NCBI RefSeq assembly: GCF_013391085.1
Contig: NZ_CP058334.1
Span: 1,302,001-1,366,000, forward strand
Source of the DNA: Natronomonas halophila
GTDB taxonomy: Archaea > Halobacteriota > Halobacteria > Halobacteriales > Haloarculaceae
Direction of reading: 5' to 3'
Length of the DNA stretch: 64,000 nt
Positions 25,441-34,222 of this stretch are shown piece by piece (positions within the stretch are counted from its first letter, which is position 1; every line of letters starts with the position of its first letter). The notes under the pieces were generated by a model. That model ran no database searches and was not told the DNA's origin. It saw only the letters and a list, made by a program, of their open reading frames with translations. The position numbers and the translations under genes were made by a program.

Positions 25441-26647
25441 TGTCTTCACCTGCCTTCACGTCACGAACGCCGGAGTCGGGTCGTTCCGGCGCGGCGTCGT
25501 CGATGGAACTCGGCCAGATGAGTTCCCGCTGTGGCGGCAACACACCCTGCGGTCGGAACCGCATGACGAGGATGATGATGACGCCGATGAGCAACAGGCG
25601 CAGCGGCGCGACGTCGAACGGCAGCGGGACGTATCGCACCGGCGAGATGCCGACGGGAATCATGATTTCGTTGAGGAACCGCGTGCCCTCGCGGATGGCG
25701 ACGACTATGATGCCGCCGAAGAGCGCGCCGCGGTTCGAGCCGCTGCCGCCGAGGATGACCGCGACCCAGACGTAGAACGTCGTAATCGGGTCGAGGTCGC
25801 CGGGGCTGACATAGAGGTTCAGATGCGCGTAGAAGACGCCCGCAAGCGCCATGATGAGGCTCCCGAGGACGAACGACTGCATCTTGAACGAGTAGGTGTT
25901 CTTCCCGAGCGCTCGCGCGAGGTCCTCGTCGGAGCGAATCGTCCGGAGGACGCGCCCCCACGGCGAGCGGTGAGCACGCTTGAGGACGGCGTAACTGCCG
26001 CCGGCAAGCGCCAACACGAGCGCGACGTTCAAAAGCGCGCGCCAGAACGAGGAATCGAGCACGATGGGCGACCCGGGGATGATGAGTATCTCCAGGCCGG
26101 GCATCGCGCTCGGGAACGTCGCCAGAAGCGGCCACCCTTCGAAGAAACTCGGGATGCCGCGAACCCCGGCGCTGCCGTTGGTCCATTCGCGCTCGTTGAG
26201 AACGACGAGGCGGACGACTTCGGCGAGGCCGAGCGAGGCAATCGCGAGATAATCCGCGCGGAGTCGCAGCGTCGGCACGCCGATGAGGACCGCCAGCACG
26301 GCCGCAAGAATCAACGCGACGACGAGGCCGAACACCGGCAGGTAATCGCCGGCAATCGGCGAGGTGTTCCCGCTCATGAGGGCCGCACCGTAGGCGCCGA
26401 CGCCGAAGAAGGCGGCGACGCTGAAGTTGATGAGGCCGGTAAAGCCCCACTGGGAGTTCAGGCCGAAGGACAGCAGCGCGTACATCCCCGCGAGACCGAC
26501 GACGTACAGGAAGTACGTCGGGCCGAGCCAGCCGGTCACGAGGCCGATGAAGAGGAGGAACGCGAACGCGCCGATGAGGACGGTGACGCCCTGTTCGGGT
26601 TTCGTGAGATTCCCCCAGAACTCGCCGGGGGCGGAACGGAGACTCAT
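25433..26647 (-). CDS. livM: Branched-chain-type amino-acid ABC transporter permease
   Basis: 404 residues with about 9-10 membrane spans. The LivM features are visible: GLNSQWGFTGLINFSVAAFFGVGAYGAAL in the first half and the cytoplasmic coupling loop SPWGRVLRTIRSDEDLARALGKN. The C-terminal tail (SIDDAAPERPDSGVRDVKAGEDNE) is acidic and cytoplasmic. It forms the translocation pore with LivH. One nucleotide separates it from the livH stop, so the genes are co-translated. Confidence 0.93.
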   Translation of the reverse strand: MSLRSAPGEFWGNLTKPEQGVTVLIGAFAFLLFIGLVTGWLGPTYFLYVVGLAGMYALLSFGLNSQWGFTGLINFSVAAFFGVGAYGAALMSGNTSPIAGDYLPVFGLVVALILAAVLAVLIGVPTLRLRADYLAIASLGLAEVVRLVVLNEREWTNGSAGVRGIPSFFEGWPLLATFPSAMPGLEILIIPGSPIVLDSSFWRALLNVALVLALAGGSYAVLKRAHRSPWGRVLRTIRSDEDLARALGKNTYSFKMQSFVLGSLIMALAGVFYAHLNLYVSPGDLDPITTFYVWVAVILGGSGSNRGALFGGIIVVAIREGTRFLNEIMIPVGISPVRYVPLPFDVAPLRLLLIGVIIILVMRFRPQGVLPPQRELIWPSSIDDAAPERPDSGVRDVKAGEDNE

Positions 26648-26648
26648 C

Positions 26649-27617
26649 TCAGGCCCCCTCCCCGTCGCCAGCGATACCGTTCGGACGCACGAGCAGGACG
26701 GCCACCATGATGACGAACGCGATGGCGTTGGCGTACTCGATGCCGATGGTGATGCCGACGCTGTCGGGAACGTACGGGACGTACGACCCGAAGTCGGTGA
26801 GAAGCCGGATATCGGAGAGGATCGGTGTCAGTTGGTTTATCATGCCGATGAGGAAGCCGCCGAGGACGGCCCCGTAGACCGATCCGATACCGCCGAGGAT
26901 GACCGCCGCGAAGATGATGAGCAAGAGGTTAAAGCCCATCCGGGGAGCCAGCTGGTTGAAGAGGCCGAGGAAGACGCCGCCGGCACCGGCGAGGCCGGCG
27001 CCGATGACCCACGCGACGAGTTTGACGCGGTCGGTTCGGATGCCGCTGACCCGCGCGAGGTCGGGGTTGTCGGCCATCGCACGCATCTTCCGGCCGAGGT
27101 CGGTATGCTGCAACAGCAGGTGCAGGCCGACGACGAGCACGGCCGCCGTAATCACGATTGCGACGTCGTGTTCGGTGATGCGGATGCCGTAGGGAATGAG
27201 CCACTCGATGGGGCGTAGCGTCGGGAGGTCGTACCGCGTGAAGTCGGCGCCGAAGCCCATCTGGATGATGGCCCGATAGACGAAGGCGACGCCGATGGAG
27301 GTGATGAGCATCCCGATAGAGCCCACGTCGAGCGGTTCGTAGATGATTCGGTCCGTAATCACCGCAACGACGACGGCGACGACCATCCCGACCAGCAGCG
27401 CGATGAAAAAGCCGAGCGGGAGGCTCAGGATGCCGCCGGTGATGCCGCCGATGGCGCCGAAGGTGACGAAGGCCCCGTAGGCGCCGACGGTCATCGTGTC
27501 CCCGTGGGCGAAGTTGGCGAAATCCGCGATGCTGTAAATCAACGAGAGGCCGATACTCCCGAGGACGATGATGCTGCTGAACACCAGGCCGTTCGCCAGA
27601 TATTCGAGAAGGGCCAT
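26649..27617 (-). CDS. livH: Branched-chain-type amino-acid ABC transporter permease
   Basis: 322 residues with about eight membrane spans. The N-terminal LGSIGLSLIYSIADFANFAHGDTMTVGAYGAF and the coupling loop GRKMRAMADNPDLARVSGI are typical LivH sequences; GSVYGAVLGGFLIGM is the conserved block near the end. It pairs with LivM. Seven bases separate it from the upstream substrate-binding protein gene. The ATG at 27615-27617 is unambiguous. Confidence 0.93.
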   Translation of the reverse strand: MALLEYLANGLVFSSIIVLGSIGLSLIYSIADFANFAHGDTMTVGAYGAFVTFGAIGGITGGILSLPLGFFIALLVGMVVAVVVAVITDRIIYEPLDVGSIGMLITSIGVAFVYRAIIQMGFGADFTRYDLPTLRPIEWLIPYGIRITEHDVAIVITAAVLVVGLHLLLQHTDLGRKMRAMADNPDLARVSGIRTDRVKLVAWVIGAGLAGAGGVFLGLFNQLAPRMGFNLLLIIFAAVILGGIGSVYGAVLGGFLIGMINQLTPILSDIRLLTDFGSYVPYVPDSVGITIGIEYANAIAFVIMVAVLLVRPNGIAGDGEGA

Positions 27618-27624
27618 TGGTGGA

Positions 27625-28875
27625 TTACGACTCGATGAAGCCGGTGCCGACGTAGTCGTGGTCTTCCACAGTCAGGATTTGCAGGTAGCCGACGGGGTCG
27701 CCGTCCTCGTTGAAGTCGATGGGACCGCTAACACCCTGATAGTCGACGTCGCTCGGGGTGCCGCCGTCGGCGAGAATCTGGCTTGCGGCCTCGAAGGAGG
27801 TCACTTTCTCGCCCTCGGGACGGGAGACCTCCCGGACGGTCTCCTGCAGCGCGGCGCCGGAGAACTCGTCGGCGGCCTGAATCGCCAGCGCCGCGTTGAC
27901 GACGCAGTCGTAGGCGTAGGCGGCCCACGCGGTCGGCTGCTGGTCGTATTCCGCCTCGAAGGCGCTGGCGAACTCCTGGTAGTTCTCCTGGTCGACGGGC
28001 GCGGAGGGGACGACGATTTTCATGCCGTCCATGCTGCCTTCGGGGGTGTTCTCGAGGACGTTGTCGCCGGAGACGGAGTCGGCGCCGTAAAACTGGGCCT
28101 CGTAGCCGCTGGAGTAGGCCTCGTTGACCATCGTCGCGAACTCCGCCTGATAGGTGATGAACAGCCACGCCTCGGCCCCGGAGTCGTTCATCTCGGAGAT
28201 GACGCTGGAGTAGGACTGCTGTTCCTGGTCGTGCGGGGAGTTGTAGACGACGTCGCCCTCGTAGGCATCGACGAAGGCGTCGGTGAGGCTCTGGCCGTAG
28301 TCGTTGTTGACGTAGGTGACCGCGATCTCGTCGTAGCCGTCCTCCGCGATGATGTTCGAGAGCGCGAGCGACTGGGTGCGACCGGTCGGTGACATCCGAA
28401 GCAGGCCGGGGAACTCCGTCAGATTGAGCCCCGTAGAGTTCTGGCTCAACTGGACGACGTCGGTGCTCTCGATGACGCTCTCGTAAATCGCCAAGGAGAC
28501 GCCGGACCCGACCGCGCCGATGAGGAACGGCACGTCGTCCTGATTGACGAGTTTCTGGGCGGCCGAAACCCCGCCCTGACTCTCGGATTCGTCGTCCTCG
28601 ACGGTAATCGCCAGTTCGCGGCCGTCGATGGTGACGTCGTTGACGCGGCCGAGCGCGAGGTCCTTCCCCCGCTGGTTCCGTTCGCCGAAGGCCGACAGCG
28701 ACCCGGTCAGCGAATCGACCATCCCGATGGTGTAGGGGCCCGTCCCGTCACCGTTGCCGTTTCCGTTGCCGTTGCCCGTCTGACTGATACAGCCAGCCAG
28801 CGCCGCGAGGCCGGCCGCACCGGACGCCTTCAACAAGGTCCGTCGGTTCGTACTGCTAGTGGTATCCTCACTCAT
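27625..28875 (-). CDS. livJ: Amino-acid ABC transporter substrate-binding lipoprotein (Tat-exported)
   Basis: 416 residues. A Tat lipoprotein signal, NRRTLLKASGAAGLAALAGC, puts the lipobox cysteine at about residue 29; a Gly/Asn linker (GNGNGNGNGDG) follows, then a periplasmic-binding-protein type I fold (YTIGMVDSLTGSLSAFG, LVNQDDVPFLIGAVGSG, AVTYVNNDYGQSLTDAF, YEAQFYGADSVSGDN). It sits outside the membrane and delivers ligand to LivHM. Branched-chain amino acids are the family default, but the shared palindrome with proline genes makes proline or a related amino acid a reasonable alternative. First gene of the operon. Confidence 0.9.
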   Translation of the reverse strand: MSEDTTSSTNRRTLLKASGAAGLAALAGCISQTGNGNGNGNGDGTGPYTIGMVDSLTGSLSAFGERNQRGKDLALGRVNDVTIDGRELAITVEDDESESQGGVSAAQKLVNQDDVPFLIGAVGSGVSLAIYESVIESTDVVQLSQNSTGLNLTEFPGLLRMSPTGRTQSLALSNIIAEDGYDEIAVTYVNNDYGQSLTDAFVDAYEGDVVYNSPHDQEQQSYSSVISEMNDSGAEAWLFITYQAEFATMVNEAYSSGYEAQFYGADSVSGDNVLENTPEGSMDGMKIVVPSAPVDQENYQEFASAFEAEYDQQPTAWAAYAYDCVVNAALAIQAADEFSGAALQETVREVSRPEGEKVTSFEAASQILADGGTPSDVDYQGVSGPIDFNEDGDPVGYLQILTVEDHDYVGTGFIES

Positions 28876-28922
28876 GGTGTATCTACGAGTACAGTAGGAC
28901 AACAAGCAGGGTCAATCCGCAC

Positions 28923-28936
28923 CCTCCCATGGTCGG
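28923..28936. promoter_or_regulatory. Shared palindromic operator, site 3 (liv operon)
   Basis: CCTCCCATGGTCGG matches the perfect palindrome of site 2 at 12 of 14 positions. It is centred about 54 bp upstream of the livJ ATG. Confidence 0.55.
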
Positions 28937-29037
28937 GGTGGGCCGTAAATCAGGGGAAACCGCCCGCAAACGGCCGATTGCGGCAGGTCACCCATAGCGC
29001 AGAACCGCGACCCGGGTCGCGGGCAGTCCGAGAACGG

Positions 29038-29991
29038 TTACTGTGTGGCGTCCAGTCCCGAGACGGCCGCCCGAATCGCGTCGTCGGAGGCGTCGACCAT
29101 CCCGATGAAACTCGCGAAGCCGTGAATCATCGACTCGTAGTGGGCGTGGAAGACGTCGACGCCGTCGGCTTCGAGCGCCTCGGCGTACTCGATACCCTCA
29201 TCGCGCAGCGGGTCGAACCCGGCGGTCACGACCGTCGCCGATGGCAGCCCCGAGAGGTCGTCGGCCAAAAGCGGCGCGAGGTACTCGTTGCGGTAGTGGA
29301 CCGCCGACTGGACGTACTGGTCGTGGAACCACTCCATCGTATCGCGTTCGAGGAAGTACCCCTCGGCGTTCTCCTCGCGACTCGGATACTCCTCGAAGGG
29401 CGACCCACAGACCGGATAGAAGAGCACCTGATGGGCGATGTCCGGACCTGTCTCCTCGCTCGTGACGTTTCGCTCGACGTCGCGGGCCATCAGCGAGACG
29501 CCCGTCGAGAGGTTCGCGCCCGCGCTGTCGCCGCCGACCGCGACCGTCCCGTTGCCGTTGGCGATATCGGGGTTTTCCGTTATCCATTCGGTCACCGCGT
29601 AGGCGTCCTCCAGCGCCGCCGGGAACGGGTGTTCCGGCGCCAGCCGGTAATCCACCGAAATCACGTTCCAGCCGCTCTCGTCGGCCAGTTTCTGACAGAT
29701 GTTGTCGTGGGTGTCCAGTCCGCCGACGACGAACCCGCCACCGTGGAAGTAGACCACCACCGGCCGTTCGCCCTCGCCCGCGAGATAGACGCGCGCGTCC
29801 AACTCGCCGTCGGCGCCCGGCACCCGCGTATCGAACTCGTCGTAAACCTCGTGGGAGGGCGTGAACGCCGATACCGCGTCGAACTGCTGGCGTGCCATCT
29901 CGACGCCGACCTCTTCGAAGTTCGGCGTGTCAGAGACCATATCCAGAATCGGCTTCAACTGCTGGTGTGGCTCGTCTGCTTCGTTTGCCAT
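29038..29991 (-). CDS. Alpha/beta hydrolase, hormone-sensitive lipase (family IV) esterase
   Basis: 317 residues. The oxyanion-hole motif HGGGFVVGG and the nucleophile elbow GDSAGANL identify the HSL/family IV group; the acid is in TAGFDPLRDEG and the catalytic His in MIHGFASF near the end. There is an N-terminal cap region of about 70 residues. Family knowledge: hydrolysis of short-chain acyl esters. The physiological substrate is unknown. No signal peptide, so it acts in the cytoplasm. The ATG at 29991 is chosen (MANEADEPHQQLKP) over an upstream GTG that would add eight basic residues. Monocistronic. Confidence 0.9.
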   Translation of the reverse strand: MANEADEPHQQLKPILDMVSDTPNFEEVGVEMARQQFDAVSAFTPSHEVYDEFDTRVPGADGELDARVYLAGEGERPVVVYFHGGGFVVGGLDTHDNICQKLADESGWNVISVDYRLAPEHPFPAALEDAYAVTEWITENPDIANGNGTVAVGGDSAGANLSTGVSLMARDVERNVTSEETGPDIAHQVLFYPVCGSPFEEYPSREENAEGYFLERDTMEWFHDQYVQSAVHYRNEYLAPLLADDLSGLPSATVVTAGFDPLRDEGIEYAEALEADGVDVFHAHYESMIHGFASFIGMVDASDDAIRAAVSGLDATQ

Positions 29992-30137
29992 GGTTTCGCG
30001 TGCTCGTGGAGCCACTTGAGCGTACTCCCATCCGCAGAAACGTCTTTTAATAAGCGCAGGTCAAACCGGCCGAGGGCTTCGAAGGTCGTGGCCCCGTTCG
30101 AGGACGAAATTCGAAGAGAGAATCGCCGAATGCCCGG

Positions 30138-31541
30138 TCAGAAAACTTCGTCGGCGATAAAGCGGTCGTCGTCGGTGTGGCCGCGGACGGTGACTTCCTG
30201 CCCGAGGTGGACATCGGCGTCGGTTTCGACGTGGACCGTCTCCTCGCCGGTGTCCAGAATCACGGGGTCACCGGGCTGGACGACGGTGCCGGTGACGGTC
30301 TCCTCCTCGACCTCGGTCGCGCCGCCGCTCTCGCCGTCGCTGCCGCTGGAACTCGACCCGCCATCCGAACCCGAAGAGGGCGAGGAGCCGTCGGCGAACT
30401 GGTCGAGGCCCGCCGAATCGCCGCCGCGGTCCGGTTCGGCGCCGTCGATGACCGTCACCGTCGAACGCCAGCCGGCGGAGGCTTCGAGGTCGTCCTGCCA
30501 GCCCTCCTGAATCTCGACGTCGGCACAGAACACCTCGTCGCCGGGACCGAGGTCGATATCGGCCTTGTCGCCCCACAGCGCGACGCGGATGTCGCCGGTC
30601 TGGTCCTGCACGCGGATGTTACGGACCTGCCCCTCCGAGCCGTCGTCGCGGTCGAAGGTGCGCTTGGGGTCCGCCGAACGGACGACCCCCGCGATGTCCG
30701 CCTCCTCGTCCAGTTCCAGCGAGCCGATATCGGTAGCGTCGGGGACGAACTCGACGGCCTCGTCGAGTTCGTCGATTTCGCTGCGCTCGCCGACGTGGAG
30801 TTCGAGGTTGCCGTCCCGCTCGCGGACGTAGCCGTCGATAATCTCGATGCTCTGTCCGGCATCGAGTTCGTTCGCGAGGTCGGCCTTGTCGTCCCAGAGG
30901 GTGACGCGCACGCGGCCGGTCTCGTCGCCCAGCGTGACGTTCGAGACGCGGCCCTCGCTGCCGTCGTCGCGGTCGAAAGTTCGGATGGAATCGGAATCGA
31001 GGACGACGCCGCGGAGATTCACGTCGGACTGGCCGAGGGTCAACGAGTCGATGGTCGACTCGCCGTCGAGGTCGATATCGATGTCGGCCTCCTCGTCCGG
31101 TTCGACGCGGTCGGCGTTGACCTCGACGCCGTTGTAGCCGTCCTTGGGGCGGCCCTTGATTCGCATGACTTGCCCGCGTTCGAGTTCTTCCTTGGCGGCG
31201 ACGGCGTCGTCGTCCCACAGCGCGGCCCGGATGGTGCCGGATTCGTCGGCGAGTTCGAGGTTCAGAACGTGGCCGTCCTCGTCGTCACCGTCGCGTTCGA
31301 ACGTTTTCAGTTCGCCGACGCTGACGATTTTGCCGAGGAACTTCACCTCCTCGAGGCCGGCTTCGATGTCCGCGATGGTGTCGACCTCGCCGCCGTCGAG
31401 GTCGTGTGCGATGAGCATCGCGGCGGTTTCCTCGTCCGCCAGTCCCCCCATCTGTTCGACCTTCGCCTCGACGGCCTCGCGGAACTCCTCCTCGGAGACG
31501 TCGGCCTCTAGGTCCGCATAGATGTCCTCGATAGCGCCCAT
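30138..31541 (-). CDS. RPA-like single-stranded DNA-binding protein with multiple OB folds
   Basis: 467 residues. After an acidic helical N-terminus (IEDIYADLEADVSEEEFREAVE) come at least three OB folds with a recurring core, for example KTFERDGDDEDGHVLNLELAD, RTFDRDDGSEGRVSNVTLGDETGRVRVTLWDDKA and KRTFDRDDGSEGQVRNIRVQDQTGDIRVALWGDKA. A Ser/Gly linker (SSPSSGSDGGSSSSGSDG) leads to a small C-terminal OB-like domain. No zinc finger. It resembles the stand-alone Rpa2-type protein of Haloferax (from memory). Role: protects ssDNA in replication and repair. The two internal OB repeats are strikingly alike, indicating recent duplication. Confidence 0.88.
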   Translation of the reverse strand: MGAIEDIYADLEADVSEEEFREAVEAKVEQMGGLADEETAAMLIAHDLDGGEVDTIADIEAGLEEVKFLGKIVSVGELKTFERDGDDEDGHVLNLELADESGTIRAALWDDDAVAAKEELERGQVMRIKGRPKDGYNGVEVNADRVEPDEEADIDIDLDGESTIDSLTLGQSDVNLRGVVLDSDSIRTFDRDDGSEGRVSNVTLGDETGRVRVTLWDDKADLANELDAGQSIEIIDGYVRERDGNLELHVGERSEIDELDEAVEFVPDATDIGSLELDEEADIAGVVRSADPKRTFDRDDGSEGQVRNIRVQDQTGDIRVALWGDKADIDLGPGDEVFCADVEIQEGWQDDLEASAGWRSTVTVIDGAEPDRGGDSAGLDQFADGSSPSSGSDGGSSSSGSDGESGGATEVEEETVTGTVVQPGDPVILDTGEETVHVETDADVHLGQEVTVRGHTDDDRFIADEVF

Positions 31542-31659
31542 TGCTACGGAAGGCAAGCACGGGCTCCCGAAAAGCGTTGTCGTTGTCGGTGCGACAGGGT
31601 GGGTTCGATAGTCGGCATACGCTCGTTGGTCGCGCTATCGGTCAAAAACCCTCGGGCGA

Positions 31660-32292
31660 CTATCGACCGCTGATGGACCAGCTGCCGTCCTCGAACTCCG
31701 CGATGGCGTCGAACAGCGAGGTCAGCGTTGCCACGGCCTGGTCGTCGTGGGCGCCGGGGTCCATGTGGTAGTAGGCCGTCGCACCGACCGTCTGGACGCG
31801 GTTGGCGAGCACGTGGAGAAAGCGGAAGGCCCGCTGGAGGTCGACGTACTGCAGCAGAACCGTCAGCGAATCGAAGGTCAACACGGTCTGGTCGGTTCCC
31901 TCGTCGGCGAGATACTCGCTTATCGTAATCCCCAGCCCCGTCAGGTCGGTCGGGCTCTTGAGGCAGGCGACCGTGTTCGGCCCCCGATGGGCCGTCCGGG
32001 GCGAGTCCCCGGAGACCGACCGCGTCGTCTCGTCGACGCTGACGATGGTACATCGTTTCGGCCGTGCGCCCATCCGTCGGTCCCACTCGTCGAGCCACTG
32101 GTCCGGCGACTGCCGGTAGTCGATAGCCAGTACGTCGAGCGATTCAGGCGGCCCCGGTAGTAGCGTCTGGTAATACGACGCCCGTGCGTCCCCGTCCATC
32201 GTCGACGAGAGGACGAGCACGTTCGATGCCCCGTCAAGGCCGGTCTCTCCCCCCGAATCGACCGGTTCACTCACTGCATCCCCCCTAGCCAT
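31660..32292 (-). CDS. DUF7504-type RecA-like signalling protein, second copy
   Basis: 210 residues, paralog of the product of 11749-12396: NVLVLSSTMDGDARASYYQTLL occupies the degenerate P-loop position, and SPTDLTGLGITISEYL, LTFDSLTVLLQYVDLQRAFRFLHVL and AYYHMDPGAHDDQ match blocks of the other copy. The lack of GK(S/T) suggests it does not hydrolyse ATP. A TATA box at 32315-32324 gives a leaderless start at the ATG at 32292. No partner gene overlaps it here, unlike the first copy. Signal transduction role inferred from the family only. Confidence 0.68.
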   Translation of the reverse strand: MARGDAVSEPVDSGGETGLDGASNVLVLSSTMDGDARASYYQTLLPGPPESLDVLAIDYRQSPDQWLDEWDRRMGARPKRCTIVSVDETTRSVSGDSPRTAHRGPNTVACLKSPTDLTGLGITISEYLADEGTDQTVLTFDSLTVLLQYVDLQRAFRFLHVLANRVQTVGATAYYHMDPGAHDDQAVATLTSLFDAIAEFEDGSWSISGR

Positions 32293-32314
32293 GGCCTTAT
32301 TTGACGTGACTACA

Positions 32315-32324
32315 TTTATAAATA
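32315..32324 (-). promoter_or_regulatory. TATA box of the second DUF7504 gene
   Basis: TTTATAAATA on the + strand (TATTTATAAA on the minus strand) lies 23-32 bp upstream of the ATG at 32292, which fits a leaderless transcript. Confidence 0.65.
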
Positions 32325-32402
32325 TATTGGCTTTAATGGCAGCCCCCAGATACGTTTCGGCGGGCCGTTCGAACGTATCCCCCGGCGGTCGAATCGTAAC
32401 CC

Positions 32403-32408
32403 CTATAC
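32403..32408 (+). promoter_or_regulatory. TATA-like box of tRNA-Arg(GCG)
   Basis: CTATAC lies 26-31 bp before the tRNA 5' end in otherwise GC-rich sequence. Confidence 0.4.
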
Positions 32409-32433
32409 GTCAATCCGGGTTAGGGATGAATGA

Positions 32434-32506
32434 GTCCGGATAGGGTAGTGGACTATCCTCTTGGCTTGCGGAGCCAGGGACCGGAGTTCAAATCTCCGTC
32501 CGGACG
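32434..32506 (+). tRNA. tRNA-Arg(GCG), integration target
   Basis: Acceptor GTCCGGA / TCCGGAC with discriminator G and no encoded CCA. The anticodon stem TTGGC/GCCAG encloses loop TTGCGGA, giving anticodon GCG (Arg, CGC). The T arm is CGGAG-TTCAAAT-CTCCG. The 3' part from 32463 is repeated exactly at 40710, marking this gene as the attachment site of the integrated element; because the repeat replaces the lost 3' half, the tRNA stays functional after integration. Confidence 0.93.
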
Positions 32507-32507
32507 T
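32463..32507 (+). repeat. attL: 45-bp tRNA 3'-half direct repeat
   Basis: Covers the anticodon loop, T arm, acceptor 3' strand, discriminator and one further base of tRNA-Arg(GCG). It is identical over 45 bp to 40710-40754, and identity stops sharply on both sides (T versus A before; A versus T after). Confidence 0.9.
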
Positions 32508-32509
32508 AT

Positions 32510-32524
32510 GACGGCTTCGCCGTC
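32510..32524 (+). terminator. Hairpin behind tRNA-Arg(GCG)
   Basis: GACGGC-TTC-GCCGTC is a perfect 6-bp stem three bases after the attL repeat, followed by GGTTTTCGG. Plausible transcription stop supplied by the element. Confidence 0.4.
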
Positions 32525-32698
32525 CCGCGGTTTTCGGCTGTGACAAGACAAACAGAACGTCATGTCGCAAGCCAAGCACCAATACGAATACTCTCGAATA
32601 GACCGCCGTCTGGCGATTTCTAATTCCTGTCAGACCAAGCAAAAGCACCAGCGCCGTGTGCCGATTCCCGAACGGAAGCCAAGGAACAGGGTTCTCGC

Positions 32699-33817
32699 AT
32701 GAGTCTCGATGGAGGCGAAATGGAGGGTATCATCCTCCTTCCCGAACCCTCGCGCGCGGTCCTTAGCGAACGCCAGCAAACCGACTACATCGACCATCGG
32801 GAAACGCTGATTGAGTGGTTACTGGTATTCGGTAAGAACCCCGACAAAGCAGAGGGGTACGCACGCGCGACCACCAAGAACACCGCAGAGCGGCTTGACG
32901 CGTTCTACAGGTGGGTGTGGGCCGAATATGATGGCTACACGACCAGCATATCCCACGACCACGCGAACGCCTACATGAAAGAAATCGCACGCCGTGACGA
33001 GGGCAACTACTCACGGAACAACACACAGAGTTCCCTCAAGCGACTGTTCAAATGGCACAAGCACGAGCGCGGTGGGGAACTGTGGGAGCCTGAAATCGTC
33101 TTCTCGGAGCCATCTGGGACGGGAGAGCCACGCGATTACCTGACGCGTGAGGAGCGCGGTCAGATACGTGAGGCGGCTCTTGAATACGGCTCAATCCCGT
33201 CCTACAACAATCTCTCGACCAAGGAGCGAGACAAATGGAAAGCCTACCTTGCACAGCGATTCAGCAAGCACAAAAAGAACGTAACGCCCGATGATTGGGA
33301 CCGAGCGAACAGTTGGAAATTCCCGAGCTTGGTATGGGCAAGTCTCGATGCCGGTCTACGACCAATCGAGGTCGAGCGTGCCCGGACAACATGGGTAGAC
33401 GTTGATAATGCCCTGCTTCGGATTCCTCGGGGTGAGAGTTCGAAGAATGACGGGAACTGGACAGTCAGTCTTCAAGACCGCACAGCGAAGGCTCTGGAAC
33501 GGTGGTTGACCGAGCGCAAGCAGTACGACCTCTACCAAGGTACAGACCGGCTGTGGCTTACCCGGTTCGGGAACCCCTATCAGACGAATTCGCTTCGTCA
33601 AGTCCTAAACCGTCTGTTCGAGAGCGCGGGTATCCCGACAGAAAACCGGAAGGTATCGTGGTACATGATTCGGCACTCCGTGGGGACATACATGGCCCGT
33701 GAAGAAGGCTTGGCAGCGGCCCGAGCACAGTTACGCCACAAGTCGGTTCGTACGACTGCGCGCTACGACAACGCCCCACCAGAGGACAGGAGGGATGCTT
33801 TAGACCGAATGGGCTGA
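32699..33817 (+). CDS. int: Tyrosine recombinase (integrase) of the element
   Basis: 372 residues. A SAM-like core-binding domain covers about 20-150 (TTKNTAERLDAFYRWVW, SLKRLFKWHKHERG). The catalytic domain has Arg in DAGLRPIEVERA, Lys in GESSKNDGNW, the second Arg in WYMIRHSVGTYM, His in AQLRHKSVRTT and the nucleophile Tyr in ARYDN. The first position of the HxxR box is Tyr (YMIR) instead of His. The gene is uninterrupted and lies about 190 bp from attL, reading into the element. It should catalyse integration and excision at the tRNA repeats. ATG at 32699 is used; a later in-frame ATG (MEGIILL) is possible. Confidence 0.92.
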   Translation: MSLDGGEMEGIILLPEPSRAVLSERQQTDYIDHRETLIEWLLVFGKNPDKAEGYARATTKNTAERLDAFYRWVWAEYDGYTTSISHDHANAYMKEIARRDEGNYSRNNTQSSLKRLFKWHKHERGGELWEPEIVFSEPSGTGEPRDYLTREERGQIREAALEYGSIPSYNNLSTKERDKWKAYLAQRFSKHKKNVTPDDWDRANSWKFPSLVWASLDAGLRPIEVERARTTWVDVDNALLRIPRGESSKNDGNWTVSLQDRTAKALERWLTERKQYDLYQGTDRLWLTRFGNPYQTNSLRQVLNRLFESAGIPTENRKVSWYMIRHSVGTYMAREEGLAAARAQLRHKSVRTTARYDNAPPEDRRDALDRMG

Positions 33818-34222
33818 AAATAGCCTAACAAAACGTAAAGCGCCCAACACGCTGAATTAGAGTCGAGCGTTCCGATACATCGAGGGGTATTTTGTCTTAT
33901 ACATAATCATGCATACTCATCCATACGACCCGTTCCATCATCCTCGACGCGTGAGATTTTGGACTCTAACTCGGATTTTAGACGAAGTCTGATGGACTAA
34001 CCCCCGGGGTTGAAGCGCGGAAATAACCTCCAAATTTCGAAAGAATCACGCCTTCTACTGGCGGTTATCGGCACTCTTATGGTTCTGGACCTTGTTTATA
34101 GAGTGAAGGCAGATTCTCGCGGGACTCCCTTTCGAGCAGTCGTGGCTATCGCGTTATTCTCGGAGTGATTCGCCACATCGAGGGGGATGATACCACGGAG
34201 AATTCTTCATTTAGCTCAGATT
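33818..34222. other. Non-coding region between integrase and helicase genes
   Basis: About 400 bp, AT-rich. No ORF I would defend. It contains CTTATACATA (near 33895), several short palindromes and two copies of the word CATCGAGGGG (33878 and 34176). The promoter of the helicase gene, and perhaps a replication origin or attachment accessory sites, would have to lie here. Confidence 0.5.

Noticed and set aside
33909-33992. Short ORF MHTHPYDPFHHPRR... behind CTTATACATA
   Set aside because: 27 codons only, TATA element too close to the ATG for a leaderless start, and no coupling to a neighbour.
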